DNA from: JBGTLW01 sp041743835
Lineage (GTDB): Bacteria > Planctomycetota > Phycisphaerae > Phycisphaerales > Phycisphaeraceae
Assembly (NCBI GenBank): GCA_041743835.1
Contig: JBGTLW010000214.1
Span: 1 to 14,080 of the forward strand
Direction: 5' to 3'
Length of the DNA: 14,080 nt
Positions within the stretch are counted from its first letter, which is position 1; each line of letters begins with the position of its first letter. The translations under genes and the position numbers were made by a program. The notes under the pieces were generated by a model. That model saw nothing but the letters and a program-made list of their open reading frames with translations. It was not told where the DNA came from and ran no database searches. This document shows positions 8,446 through 14,080 of this stretch, piece by piece.

Positions 8446-9330
8446 ATGCAGCAAACCACCGTGACCCAACCCACCCCACCAGCAGCACCTCCGGGTGCCC
8501 CCCAGCCCGCGGCCGCGGCACCCGTCGCAGACGCGGCTCAGCCCATCGTCCGCGTGGTGGACCTGCACAAGTCGTTCGGCAAGCTTGTGGTGCTCGATGG
8601 CGTGACGCTGGATATCGAGCGCGGCAAGACGACCGTCATCCTCGGGCCATCGGGCACCGGCAAGAGTGTGCTGCTCAAGCACATCGTCGGCCTGCTCCGG
8701 CCGGACAAGGGCCAGGTCCTCTTCGAGGGACAGCACGTGGACACGATGACCCAACGCGAACTGATCGCGGTGCGTCGGCGGGTCGGCTTCCTCTTCCAGC
8801 AAGGCGCTTTGTTCGACTCGATGAGCGTCGAGCAGAACATCGCCTTCCCGCTGATCGAACACACCAAGCTGACCCTTGCGGAGCGGGCCGAGGCGGTCGC
8901 GCGCGGGCTGGCGATGGTGGGGCTGTCGGGCACGCAGAAGAAGATGCCAGCCGAGCTCTCCGGCGGTCAGCGCAAGCGGATCGCGCTGGCGCGGGCGATT
9001 GTCCTTGAACCGTCGCTGGTGCTCTACGACGAGCCGACCACCGGGCTGGACCCGATCCGTGCGGACGTCATCAACGAGCTCATCATCACCCTCGCGACGC
9101 ACCTGGGCATCACCAGCATCGTCGTGACCCACGACATGGTCAGCGCGAACCGCATCGCCGACCGCATGGTGCTGCTCTACGACGGCAAGATCGTCGCCGA
9201 CGGCACGCCCGAGCAGTTCCTCAAGTCGGAGAACGACCGGGTGCAGCGGTTCATCAAGGGTCAGGCCGACGAGGAAGACCTGAAGAAGATCCGCCGGGCG
9301 TTCGACACACCCAACGGGGCCCGCGCGTAA
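8446..9330 (+). CDS. mlaF: MlaF-like ABC transporter ATP-binding protein
   Basis: The protein has 294 residues. I chose the ATG at 8446; a longer frame reaches back to 8245 inside the aminotransferase gene and is not credible. Residues 1-33 form a Pro/Ala-rich extension that typical MlaF lacks. The ABC domain then shows Walker A GPSGTGKS (67-74), the Q-loop in FLFQQGALFDSMSV (Q118/Q119), signature LSGGQ (171-175), Walker B LVLYDEP (191-197) with catalytic Glu196, TTGLDP (198-203) and switch His229. The QQGALFDSMSV segment and the adjoining MCE gene mark the MlaF/MCE-ATPase subfamily, which powers phospholipid movement between inner and outer membranes. The partner substrate-binding gene follows 41 bp later. 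The permease MlaE, normally adjacent, is not in this window. Confidence 0.92.
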   Translation: MQQTTVTQPTPPAAPPGAPQPAAAAPVADAAQPIVRVVDLHKSFGKLVVLDGVTLDIERGKTTVILGPSGTGKSVLLKHIVGLLRPDKGQVLFEGQHVDTMTQRELIAVRRRVGFLFQQGALFDSMSVEQNIAFPLIEHTKLTLAERAEAVARGLAMVGLSGTQKKMPAELSGGQRKRIALARAIVLEPSLVLYDEPTTGLDPIRADVINELIITLATHLGITSIVVTHDMVSANRIADRMVLLYDGKIVADGTPEQFLKSENDRVQRFIKGQADEEDLKKIRRAFDTPNGARA

Positions 9331-9334
9331 CGCG

Positions 9335-9364
9335 CGGACAGGCACCCCGCCGACCGGGTAGAAT
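9335..9364 (+). promoter_or_regulatory. Putative promoter giving a nearly leaderless MCE-gene transcript
   Basis: CGGACA (9335-9340), 18 bp, then TAGAAT (9359-9364) resemble a sigma70-type promoter. The -10 box ends seven bases before the ATG at 9372, so transcription would start at or next to the start codon and make a leaderless mRNA. No Shine-Dalgarno sequence precedes this ATG, which fits. Read-through from the MlaF-like gene is equally possible. Confidence 0.4.
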
Positions 9365-9371
9365 CGCCGCT

Positions 9372-10373
9372 ATGGAACAGGAGCGCAACCGCAACATCGC
9401 TGTGGGACTCACCGCCTTAGGCGGGCTGATCGGCCTGCTCGCGCTGCTGTTTTTGTTCGGCTACATGCCCTCCTTCATGCAGAAGGGCTACATCGTCGAG
9501 ATCACCTACCCCACCGCCGGCGGGCTTTACACCGGCAGCCGTGTCCGGCTCAACGGCATCGACGTCGGCGAAGTCGAGCGGGTCCAGCTCACCGTCCCCG
9601 CCGGGTCGGGCGTGCAGGTGACCGCCCGCCTTCAGCCGGACATCCGCCTCCCGCAGGGCATCACCGCCACCGTCGCATCGCCGCTGCTGGGCGGGGCGTC
9701 TTCGGTGGAGCTGGTCATCGACGATGTGGCGGTGCTCGGTAACGGCAGCTTGCCGACCGATGGCTCGGCACGGATCGAGGGGCGCATCGGATCACTTGAA
9801 ACGCGATTCGCGGCGGAGCTGAAATCCGCCATCGAAGGCCCGGCCGCGCAGTTTGAAGCGCTCACCGCCAGCTTCACCGAGCTCAGCGCCGAGTGGCGGG
9901 CTGTCGCCACCAACCTCAACGCGCTCACCGAGCAGCGCGACACCGACGCGGTCGATGCGGGGGAACTCGCCGGCAATCTGGCGACCGTGCTGGCCCGCGC
10001 CGACAGCCGCCTCGCGCAGATGCAGGAGGCCATCGACCACATCAACGCGTGGGCCGGCGATGAAAAACTGCGCAGCGACTTCAAAGCCACCGTCAGCAAC
10101 ACCGCCGCCGCGTCCGCCAACCTCGACGCGACCATGAAACGCATCGAGCAGCGCGTCGTCGCTGTGGCAGACGACCTCTCCAAGGTCACCGCCTCCGCCA
10201 ACCAGCTCCTCGCCACCGCACAGGCCGGGGAGGGCACGGTCGGCAAGATGCTCAGCGACCCCGCGCTCTACAACAACCTCAACGACTCCGCCCAGCGCCT
10301 GCAAAAAGCCCTCGACGAGGCCCGCCTGCTCATCGAGAAGTGGAAATCCGAGGGCCTGCCCGTGCAGTTCTAA
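9372..10373 (+). CDS. mlaD: MlaD-like MCE-domain protein (lipid transport)
   Basis: The protein has 333 residues. One N-terminal membrane helix (about 9-31) is followed by a single MCE domain (about 38-118: YIVEITYPTAGGLYTGSRVRLNG in two adjoining strands, then IDVGEVERVQL, LPQGITATV and LLGGASSVELV). A long alpha-helical coiled-coil-like region follows (about 140-330), with the GEGTVGKMLSDPALYNNLN segment (286-304) common at the C-terminus of bacterial MCE proteins. MCE proteins form hexameric rings or tubes that bind lipid in the periplasm while the helix docks on the MlaF/MlaE transporter. At 333 residues it is longer than E. coli MlaD (about 180) because of the helical tail, which may form a needle-like tunnel; that is inference. 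It follows the MlaF-like ATPase by 41 bp. Confidence 0.92.
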   Translation: MEQERNRNIAVGLTALGGLIGLLALLFLFGYMPSFMQKGYIVEITYPTAGGLYTGSRVRLNGIDVGEVERVQLTVPAGSGVQVTARLQPDIRLPQGITATVASPLLGGASSVELVIDDVAVLGNGSLPTDGSARIEGRIGSLETRFAAELKSAIEGPAAQFEALTASFTELSAEWRAVATNLNALTEQRDTDAVDAGELAGNLATVLARADSRLAQMQEAIDHINAWAGDEKLRSDFKATVSNTAAASANLDATMKRIEQRVVAVADDLSKVTASANQLLATAQAGEGTVGKMLSDPALYNNLNDSAQRLQKALDEARLLIEKWKSEGLPVQF

Positions 10374-10376
10374 ACC

Positions 10377-10441
10377 GAGTTTAGCCGCGGGACTTGTCCC
10401 GCGCGTGGCTCACACGCCGAGCAAACGCAGCCGCTAAACTC
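10377..10441. repeat. Nested inverted-repeat structure, terminator or REP-like
   Basis: An outer inverted repeat GAGTTTAGC (10377-10385) / GCTAAACTC (10433-10441) encloses two smaller hairpins: CGCGGGAC-TT-GTCCCGCG (10386-10403) and GCGTG-GCTCA-CACGC (10403-10417), which share base 10403. The unit fills almost the whole spacer between the MCE gene and the phosphoglycerate mutase gene. There is no T-run, so it is not a classic terminator, though the 8-bp GC hairpin could stall polymerase. The right outer arm contains TAAACT, the putative -10 box of the next gene. Confidence 0.6.
10435..10440 (+). promoter_or_regulatory. Putative -10 box TAAACT of the phosphoglycerate mutase gene
   Basis: TAAACT ends eight bases before the ATG at 10449, the same near-leaderless geometry as at the MCE gene. 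No convincing -35 box is present at 16-19 bp. The hexamer lies inside the right arm of the outer inverted repeat. Confidence 0.25.
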
Positions 10442-10448
10442 TCTCGAC

Positions 10449-11654
10449 ATGAAGTACTTGCTCATCATCCCCGACGGCGCTGCCGACTTCCCGCTCGACC
10501 ATCTCGACGGCAAGACACCCCTGGAAGCCGCGCACACCCCGCACCTCGATGCGCTGTCCCAGCGGGGCCGGCAGGGCACCGTGGCCACCACGCCCAAGGG
10601 CATGGCCTGCGGGTCGGATGTCTGCTCCATGTCCCTGCTTGGGTACGACCCGCAGCGGTACCACACAGGCCGCGCACCCCTCGAAGCCGCCGCGCTTGGC
10701 ATCCCGCTTGGCGACAAAGACTGGGTCTTCCGCGTCAACCTCGTCACCGTGATCGATGGCCACATGCAGGACCACTCCGCGGGGCACATCACCTCCGCCG
10801 AGGGCCGACAACTGCTCGAAGAATTCGCACCGCTCTGCGACCTCGAAGGGGCCGCGCTCTTCCCCGGCGTGAGCTACCGCAACATCATGGTCGATGCCTC
10901 CGGCCGCGACTGGACCGAGTTGGCCACCACCGCGCCGCACGACATCCCCGGCGAGCCGATCCGCAGGCACCTGCCCGTCGGTGGCGAGCACGCCGCGATG
11001 CTCCAGAACCTCATCGCCCAGAGCCAGGTCTTCCTTCAAGGCCACGAAATCAACAAGACCCGCCTCGAGATGGGCGAGCTCCCCGCCACACACCTCTGGC
11101 CATGGGGCCAGGGCACACGCCCAGCCATGCCCCCCTTCCTGGCGACCTACGGCCTCCGCGGCGCGATGATCACCGCGGTGGACCTACTCGCGGGCATCGC
11201 ATCCTTCATCGGGCTCGATCGACTCGATGTCCCCGGCCAGACGTCGTACCACGACAACGACTACGAGGCCACCGGCCGATACGCCATCAAGGCCCTGGAC
11301 AGCTACGACCTGGTCTGCGCCCACATCGAAGCCCCCGACGAGGCCGCCCACGCCGCCGACGCCGACACCAAAGTCGCCGCCATCGAAGCCATCGACCGCC
11401 ACGTCATCGGCCCGTGCATCACCGCGCTCGAGTCGCGCGGCGAGCCCTACCGCGTGCTCATCCTGCCCGACCACTACACCGCTGTGGACACCCGCAAACA
11501 CGACCCAACCCCCGTCCCCTTCGTCATGGCAGGCGAAAAGGTCCGCAGCATCCTGCAACGACCCTTCACCGAAGCCAACGCCAACGAATCCGACCTCCAC
11601 ATCAAGCACGGCCACGAACTCATGGAATACTTCCTCCGCAGCGGGTTAAACTAA
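10449..11654 (+). CDS. apgM: Archaeal-type cofactor-independent phosphoglycerate mutase (ApgM family)
   Basis: The protein has 401 residues and belongs to the alkaline phosphatase superfamily. Visible metal and catalytic sites are Asp9 (IIPDGAAD), nucleophile Ser56 (GMACGSDVCSMS), Asp297 and His301 (EAPDEAAH), Asp341-His342 (LPDHY) and His351. HTGRAPLEA (72-80), AGHIT (111-115), LFPGVSYR (137-144), LWPWGQG (216-222) and AVDLLAGI (243-250) are family blocks. The enzyme interconverts 2- and 3-phosphoglycerate in glycolysis. One bacterial subgroup of this family, TIGR02535, has been proposed to be a homoserine kinase from its company with threonine genes. This sequence has the features I recall for that subgroup, and no threonine or glycolysis neighbour decides between the two. 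A damaged second copy of its last 26 codons lies at 13220-13297. There is no clear ribosome binding site. Confidence 0.88.
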   Translation: MKYLLIIPDGAADFPLDHLDGKTPLEAAHTPHLDALSQRGRQGTVATTPKGMACGSDVCSMSLLGYDPQRYHTGRAPLEAAALGIPLGDKDWVFRVNLVTVIDGHMQDHSAGHITSAEGRQLLEEFAPLCDLEGAALFPGVSYRNIMVDASGRDWTELATTAPHDIPGEPIRRHLPVGGEHAAMLQNLIAQSQVFLQGHEINKTRLEMGELPATHLWPWGQGTRPAMPPFLATYGLRGAMITAVDLLAGIASFIGLDRLDVPGQTSYHDNDYEATGRYAIKALDSYDLVCAHIEAPDEAAHAADADTKVAAIEAIDRHVIGPCITALESRGEPYRVLILPDHYTAVDTRKHDPTPVPFVMAGEKVRSILQRPFTEANANESDLHIKHGHELMEYFLRSGLN

Positions 11655-11737
11655 CGACCCGCAGCCAGAGCGGTTCCAGGCGACCTTAGCGTCTTTGCGT
11701 TTGTTCAATGTTTCTCACCCAGCCTCAGGGGTTCCCC

Positions 11738-12898
11738 ATGAAGATCACCGGCTTCGAGTTGTTCAAAGTCCCGCCCCGTTGGCTGTTCCTCAAGGTTACC
11801 ACCGATGAGGGCATCGAGGGCTGGGGCGAGCCGATCGTCGAGAGCAAGCCCGACACCACCGCCGCGGCCGTGCGCGAGTCGTTCGACCTCGTGCTCGGCA
11901 AAGACCCCGCCCACATCGAAGACCACGTCAACATCCTGCTCCGCAGCGGGTTCTACCGCCACGGCCCGGTCATCAACTCCGCCATCGCCGGCATCGAACA
12001 AGCGCTATGGGACATCAAGGGCAAGGCGCTCGGCGTGCCCATCCACCAACTGCTCGGCGGGCCGGTGCGAAACACCATCCGCATGTACGGCTGGATCGGC
12101 GGGGAGATGTACAAAACCACCGATGCCGACATCCGCAAGCAGGCCAAGGACATCGTCGGCCGCGGCTACACGGCGATGAAGATGAACGTCTGTGGCCCAA
12201 CGGGGATGCTCGCAACCTTTGCCGACATCGACGCCGTCGCCGCGCGAGCCGCCGCCGTGCGTGAGACCATCGGGCCGGACCTCGACTTCGCCATCGACTT
12301 CCACGGCCGGGTCCACCGCGCACTGGCAAAGCAACTGCTCAAGGTGCTCGAACCGATGCGGCCGCTGTTCGTCGAGGAGGCTGTGCTCCCCGAGCACAGC
12401 GAGCTGTTCCCCGAGCTCGCGGCAAGCACGACGATCCCGCTGGCCGCGGGTGAAAGGCTCTTTAGCCGGTGGGATTTTAAGCGAGTCCTCGGCCCCGGCG
12501 GGCTGGCGATCATCCAGCCTGATCTCTCGCACGCGCTGGGCATCTGGGAGTGCCGCAAGATCGCCGCGATGGCGGAGGCCTACGACGTCGCCATCGCCCC
12601 GCACTGCCCGCTTGGCCCGATCAACCTCGCCGCGTCGCTCCAGCTCGACGCCTGCTGCCCCAACTTCCTCATCCAGGAACAGAGCGAACTCATGCACTAC
12701 AACAAGGGCGGCACCCTCACCGGCTACCTCAAAAACCCCGACACGCTCACCACCAAAGACGGCTACCTCCCCGTCCCCACCGCGCCGGGCCTGGGCATCG
12801 AGATCGACGAAGAAAAAGTCCGAGCCGCCACCCAACACACCCACACCTTCCAACCCACCATCTGGCGCCTAAAAGACGGCTCCTACGCCGAGTGGTAA
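11738..12898 (+). CDS. dgoD: D-galactonate dehydratase
   Basis: The protein has 386 residues (E. coli DgoD has 382). The frame starts upstream at 11708, but the family start MKITGFELFKVPPRW is at 11738, with AGGGG six bases before it. It is an enolase-superfamily enzyme that dehydrates D-galactonate to 2-keto-3-deoxy-D-galactonate. The metal ligands Asp187, Glu213 and Glu239, acid His189 (DFHGR) and base His289 (APHCPLGP) align with the E. coli D183/E209/E235/H185/H285 set, all offset by four. Blocks such as FLKVTTDEG, SAIAGIEQALWDIKGKALG, PLAAGERLFSRWDFKRVL, IIQPDLSHA and LIQEQSELMHYNKG closely follow DgoD. The usual EEP after the second ligand is EEA here. No kinase or aldolase of the De Ley-Doudoroff galactonate route lies nearby, so the pathway must be completed elsewhere. 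Confidence 0.93.
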   Translation: MKITGFELFKVPPRWLFLKVTTDEGIEGWGEPIVESKPDTTAAAVRESFDLVLGKDPAHIEDHVNILLRSGFYRHGPVINSAIAGIEQALWDIKGKALGVPIHQLLGGPVRNTIRMYGWIGGEMYKTTDADIRKQAKDIVGRGYTAMKMNVCGPTGMLATFADIDAVAARAAAVRETIGPDLDFAIDFHGRVHRALAKQLLKVLEPMRPLFVEEAVLPEHSELFPELAASTTIPLAAGERLFSRWDFKRVLGPGGLAIIQPDLSHALGIWECRKIAAMAEAYDVAIAPHCPLGPINLAASLQLDACCPNFLIQEQSELMHYNKGGTLTGYLKNPDTLTTKDGYLPVPTAPGLGIEIDEEKVRAATQHTHTFQPTIWRLKDGSYAEW

Positions 12899-12907
12899 CC
12901 CCCGAAG

Positions 12908-12928
12908 CCCACGGACTCCGTCCGTGGG
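12908..12928. terminator. 9-bp hairpin after dgoD, probable terminator
   Basis: CCCACGGAC (12908-12916), loop TCC, GTCCGTGGG (12920-12928) form a perfect inverted repeat ten bases after the dgoD stop codon, followed by a pyrimidine-rich run of mostly C. It is well placed as a terminator, but the absence of a T-run leaves a REP-like palindrome as an alternative. Confidence 0.65.
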
Positions 12929-12970
12929 TCTCCCCCCTCTCCCCCACTCACTTTCCACTCACCCCCACCC

Positions 12971-13198
12971 CTACCCCACCTCCACGAAACACCCCCGCAA
13001 CCGCCGACGAAACTGGAACGGCAAAACCAGCAACCAGACCCCAAAGACGATAACCACCACCAACAGCACTACGATGATCGGTATGACCCACGGCACGCCG
13101 GGGTACTGCTGCCCGAGTACATGTAGCGTCCACCCGGTGCTCGGCATGGCACCCGAGCCGCCCCCACAGGTCGTACCCACACCCCAGGCAACCCACAT
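12971..13198 (-). CDS. Possible small single-pass membrane protein
   Basis: From an ATG at 13198 this frame encodes 75 residues with one strong hydrophobic helix (about 37-59, WVIPIIVVLLVVVIVFGVWLLVL) followed by a basic stop-transfer FRRRLRG and a short tail. The helix-plus-arginine pattern on the minus strand looks more protein-like than any other frame here. I recognise no family. The frame stays open to 13258, but bases above 13220 are antisense to a phosphoglycerate mutase relic, so the longer N-terminus is probably not original. A shorter start at 13147 (58 residues) is also possible. No convincing ribosome binding site is seen. It may be a decayed or spurious gene. Confidence 0.35.
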   Translation of the reverse strand: MWVAWGVGTTCGGGSGAMPSTGWTLHVLGQQYPGVPWVIPIIVVLLVVVIVFGVWLLVLPFQFRRRLRGCFVEVG

Positions 13199-13219
13199 CA
13201 CAGCCCACCACGCCAATCC

Positions 13220-13297
13220 AACGCCCACGAATCCGACCTCCACATCACCCACGGCCACGAACTGATGGAGTACTTTCTACGCAGTGGGTTGGTTTGA
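13220..13297 (+). pseudogene. 3'-end relic of a second phosphoglycerate mutase (apgM) gene
   Basis: In one plus-strand frame these 26 codons read NAHESDLHITHGHELMEYFLRSGLV and a TGA stop. This matches the C-terminus of the intact gene ending at 11654 at 22 of 25 residues, at the same distance from the stop. Over the first 69 bases I count 8 differences, five of them synonymous third-position changes (for example CTG for CTC, TTT for TTC, AGT for AGC). The fragment therefore comes from a diverged copy that was once under protein selection, not from a fresh duplication. Similarity stops abruptly upstream of about 13219, and nothing of the remaining 375 codons is seen. Confidence 0.8.
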
Positions 13298-13313
13298 CGG
13301 GCAAGGGGGCTTT

Positions 13314-13979
13314 TTATGCATGCACGGATTGTTGAAGTGCCATGTAATATTTTATGCAACCACCATACGCATTGCTAAAATCTGTTTCCGCGAGGAATAC
13401 CGAGGCTTGACCTCGATCATTTTCCAAATGATGCATCACTTTGTTACGCACTTGAAAACTCTTTAAGCATTGTGTCTGCAGGTCGAGACTGATGTCGCTT
13501 GCATCGTAAAAAAGCAGCGGGAGTATTTCAATAAGCAGAGATGCTCCACACGCCTTCAACAAGCGATTGGCTAAACTTTTCGCACTTCCACTTTGATTCA
13601 AAGTGGTGATCCGATCTTTGACAATTCTTCCGATGATGCCTTCAGTTGCCGCACATGCAAGCAGGAGTGCCGTCATATAATCATTGTCAAATGCATGTCG
13701 TATTGCCTTCAATGCCAAGCGCAGGTAGCCATAGGTTGCAACATCATGCCATGTAGATTCAAATCGAGACAACGTCGCTCTGTCGTAGGGGTCTAGAGGA
13801 CTGACAAAATGAGCCCTGGTTGACTGTGCCGACGCAGCAACTACGCGTGGACTGTGAGAAAATGTCTGCGGTGTAATGATTGCTGACCACGGTGTTTCCT
13901 GGCGCTTAATAAGTGGGCCCTCGTACTCCAGTGCCGAGTAGTGAGCTTCCCCCCAAGTGACGGGCGCGGGGAACAACAT
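13314..13979 (-). CDS. HEPN-like helical protein, N-terminus probably replaced by IS end
   Basis: The frame has 221 residues, mostly helical, in AT-richer DNA than the rest of the window. I recognise no named family. Residues 100-120 (YMTALLLACAATEGIIGRIV) form a hydrophobic helix, and 172-184 contain FQVRNKVMHH, an R-x4-H motif (Arg178, His183) like that of HEPN domains, found in many RNase toxins and in Apea-type defence proteins. The HEPN reading is inference from this motif and helical content. The ATG lies two bases after the stop of an IS3-type transposase on the same strand, and residues 1-12 fall inside the presumed IS end (beyond 13942). The original gene therefore probably began upstream and was cut by the insertion. 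Whether the remainder is expressed is unknown. Confidence 0.5.
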   Translation of the reverse strand: MLFPAPVTWGEAHYSALEYEGPLIKRQETPWSAIITPQTFSHSPRVVAASAQSTRAHFVSPLDPYDRATLSRFESTWHDVATYGYLRLALKAIRHAFDNDYMTALLLACAATEGIIGRIVKDRITTLNQSGSAKSLANRLLKACGASLLIEILPLLFYDASDISLDLQTQCLKSFQVRNKVMHHLENDRGQASVFLAETDFSNAYGGCIKYYMALQQSVHA

Positions 13980-14080
13980 GGTTAAGCGGCCTGGTGCTTT
14001 GCTTCGTAGGCCGCGGGACTCATATAGTTTAGCGTCGAGTGCAGACGCTGGCGATTATAAAACACCTCGATGTAATCGAA
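13942..14080 (-). mobile_element. Right end of an IS3-family insertion sequence (partial)
   Basis: The transposase 3' end at 13982-14080 is followed by a stretch whose plus-strand form starts TGAGCTTCCCCCCAAGTGAC at 13942. That resembles an IS3-family terminal inverted repeat: it starts TGA, has a C-run, and sits about 40 bp from the transposase stop. The other end lies outside the window, so the repeat pair and target duplication cannot be seen. The exact boundary is inferred. Confidence 0.65.
13982..14080 (-). CDS. IS3-family transposase (OrfB, DDE integrase) C-terminus, partial
   Basis: The last 32 codons before a TAA stop contain IEVFYNRQRLHSTLNYMSP and end in AAYEAKHQAA. The FDYIE-x-FYN-x-x-R-x-HS-x-L-x-Y-x-SP pattern is the characteristic end of the rve-type catalytic domain in IS3-family OrfB proteins, which cut and join DNA during transposition. 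The DDE residues and the OrfA frame lie beyond the right edge, so intactness cannot be judged. Confidence 0.9.
   Translation of the reverse strand, partial: FDYIEVFYNRQRLHSTLNYMSPAAYEAKHQAA

Noticed and set aside
10394..11689. Plus-strand open frame of 431 codons overlapping apgM
   Set aside because: It is a frame shadow rich in Arg, Pro and His; the apgM frame carries all the catalytic motifs.
12924..13265. Plus-strand 113-residue frame rich in Thr and Pro
   Set aside because: Its composition is low-complexity and it is antisense to a better membrane-protein frame; its end overlaps the apgM relic in the wrong frame.
13284..13466. Plus-strand 60-residue frame
   Set aside because: It is antisense to the end of the HEPN-like gene and has no motif or ribosome binding site.
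1..14080. CRISPR arrays, tRNA or rRNA genes, riboswitches
   Set aside because: I found no regularly spaced direct repeats, no tRNA cloverleaf or anticodon pattern, and no rRNA or known riboswitch core on reading through both strands.

Overview
The window is a GC-rich bacterial chromosome segment with the look of a Planctomycetota genome, most likely from the Phycisphaerae side. That placement is inferred from protein flavour (two-zinc-ribbon membrane proteins, MCE and AsmA-like envelope proteins of a diderm cell, weak or absent Shine-Dalgarno sites, almost leaderless starts) and not from a marker gene. Most of the window is ordinary chromosomal housekeeping and envelope genes. The last ~0.8 kb (about 13,300-14,080) is visibly AT-richer and is an accessory patch.

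Layout. A DEAD-box RNA helicase (RhlE type, minus strand) runs off the left edge. It is divergent from a 1003-residue membrane-anchored AsmA-like protein (1650-4661). Next come an aldo/keto-reductase-fold oxidoreductase (4784-6007, plus) and, convergent to it, a zinc-ribbon multi-pass membrane protein (6123-7172, minus); a perfect 13-bp hairpin lies between them. From a second divergent spacer, five plus-strand genes follow: a DegT/DnrJ/EryC1/StrS sugar aminotransferase (7280-8398), an MlaF-like ABC ATPase (8446-9330), an MlaD-like MCE protein (9372-10373), an archaeal-type cofactor-independent phosphoglycerate mutase-like phosphotransferase (10449-11654) and D-galactonate dehydratase DgoD (11738-12898), which ends in a hairpin.

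Beyond dgoD the gene order breaks up. There is a possible small membrane protein on the minus strand, then a 26-codon relic of a second copy of the 3' end of the phosphoglycerate mutase gene (13,220-13,297). After it comes an AT-rich minus-strand gene with a HEPN-like R-x4-H motif (13,314-13,979), whose N-terminus appears to have been replaced by the end of an IS3-family insertion sequence. The transposase C-terminus of that element runs off the right edge.

Functional themes. MlaF and MlaD (retrograde phospholipid transport) and the AsmA-like protein (a family linked to inter-membrane lipid transport and outer-membrane assembly) both point to envelope lipid homeostasis, and the sugar aminotransferase to surface glycan synthesis. 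No MlaE permease is present in the window. The phosphoglycerate mutase-like gene and dgoD belong to central and sugar-acid metabolism but stand alone, without pathway neighbours. I see no strong evidence of a wholly new multi-gene system. The most unusual part is the right-hand accessory patch with its gene relic, IS end and truncated HEPN-like gene.
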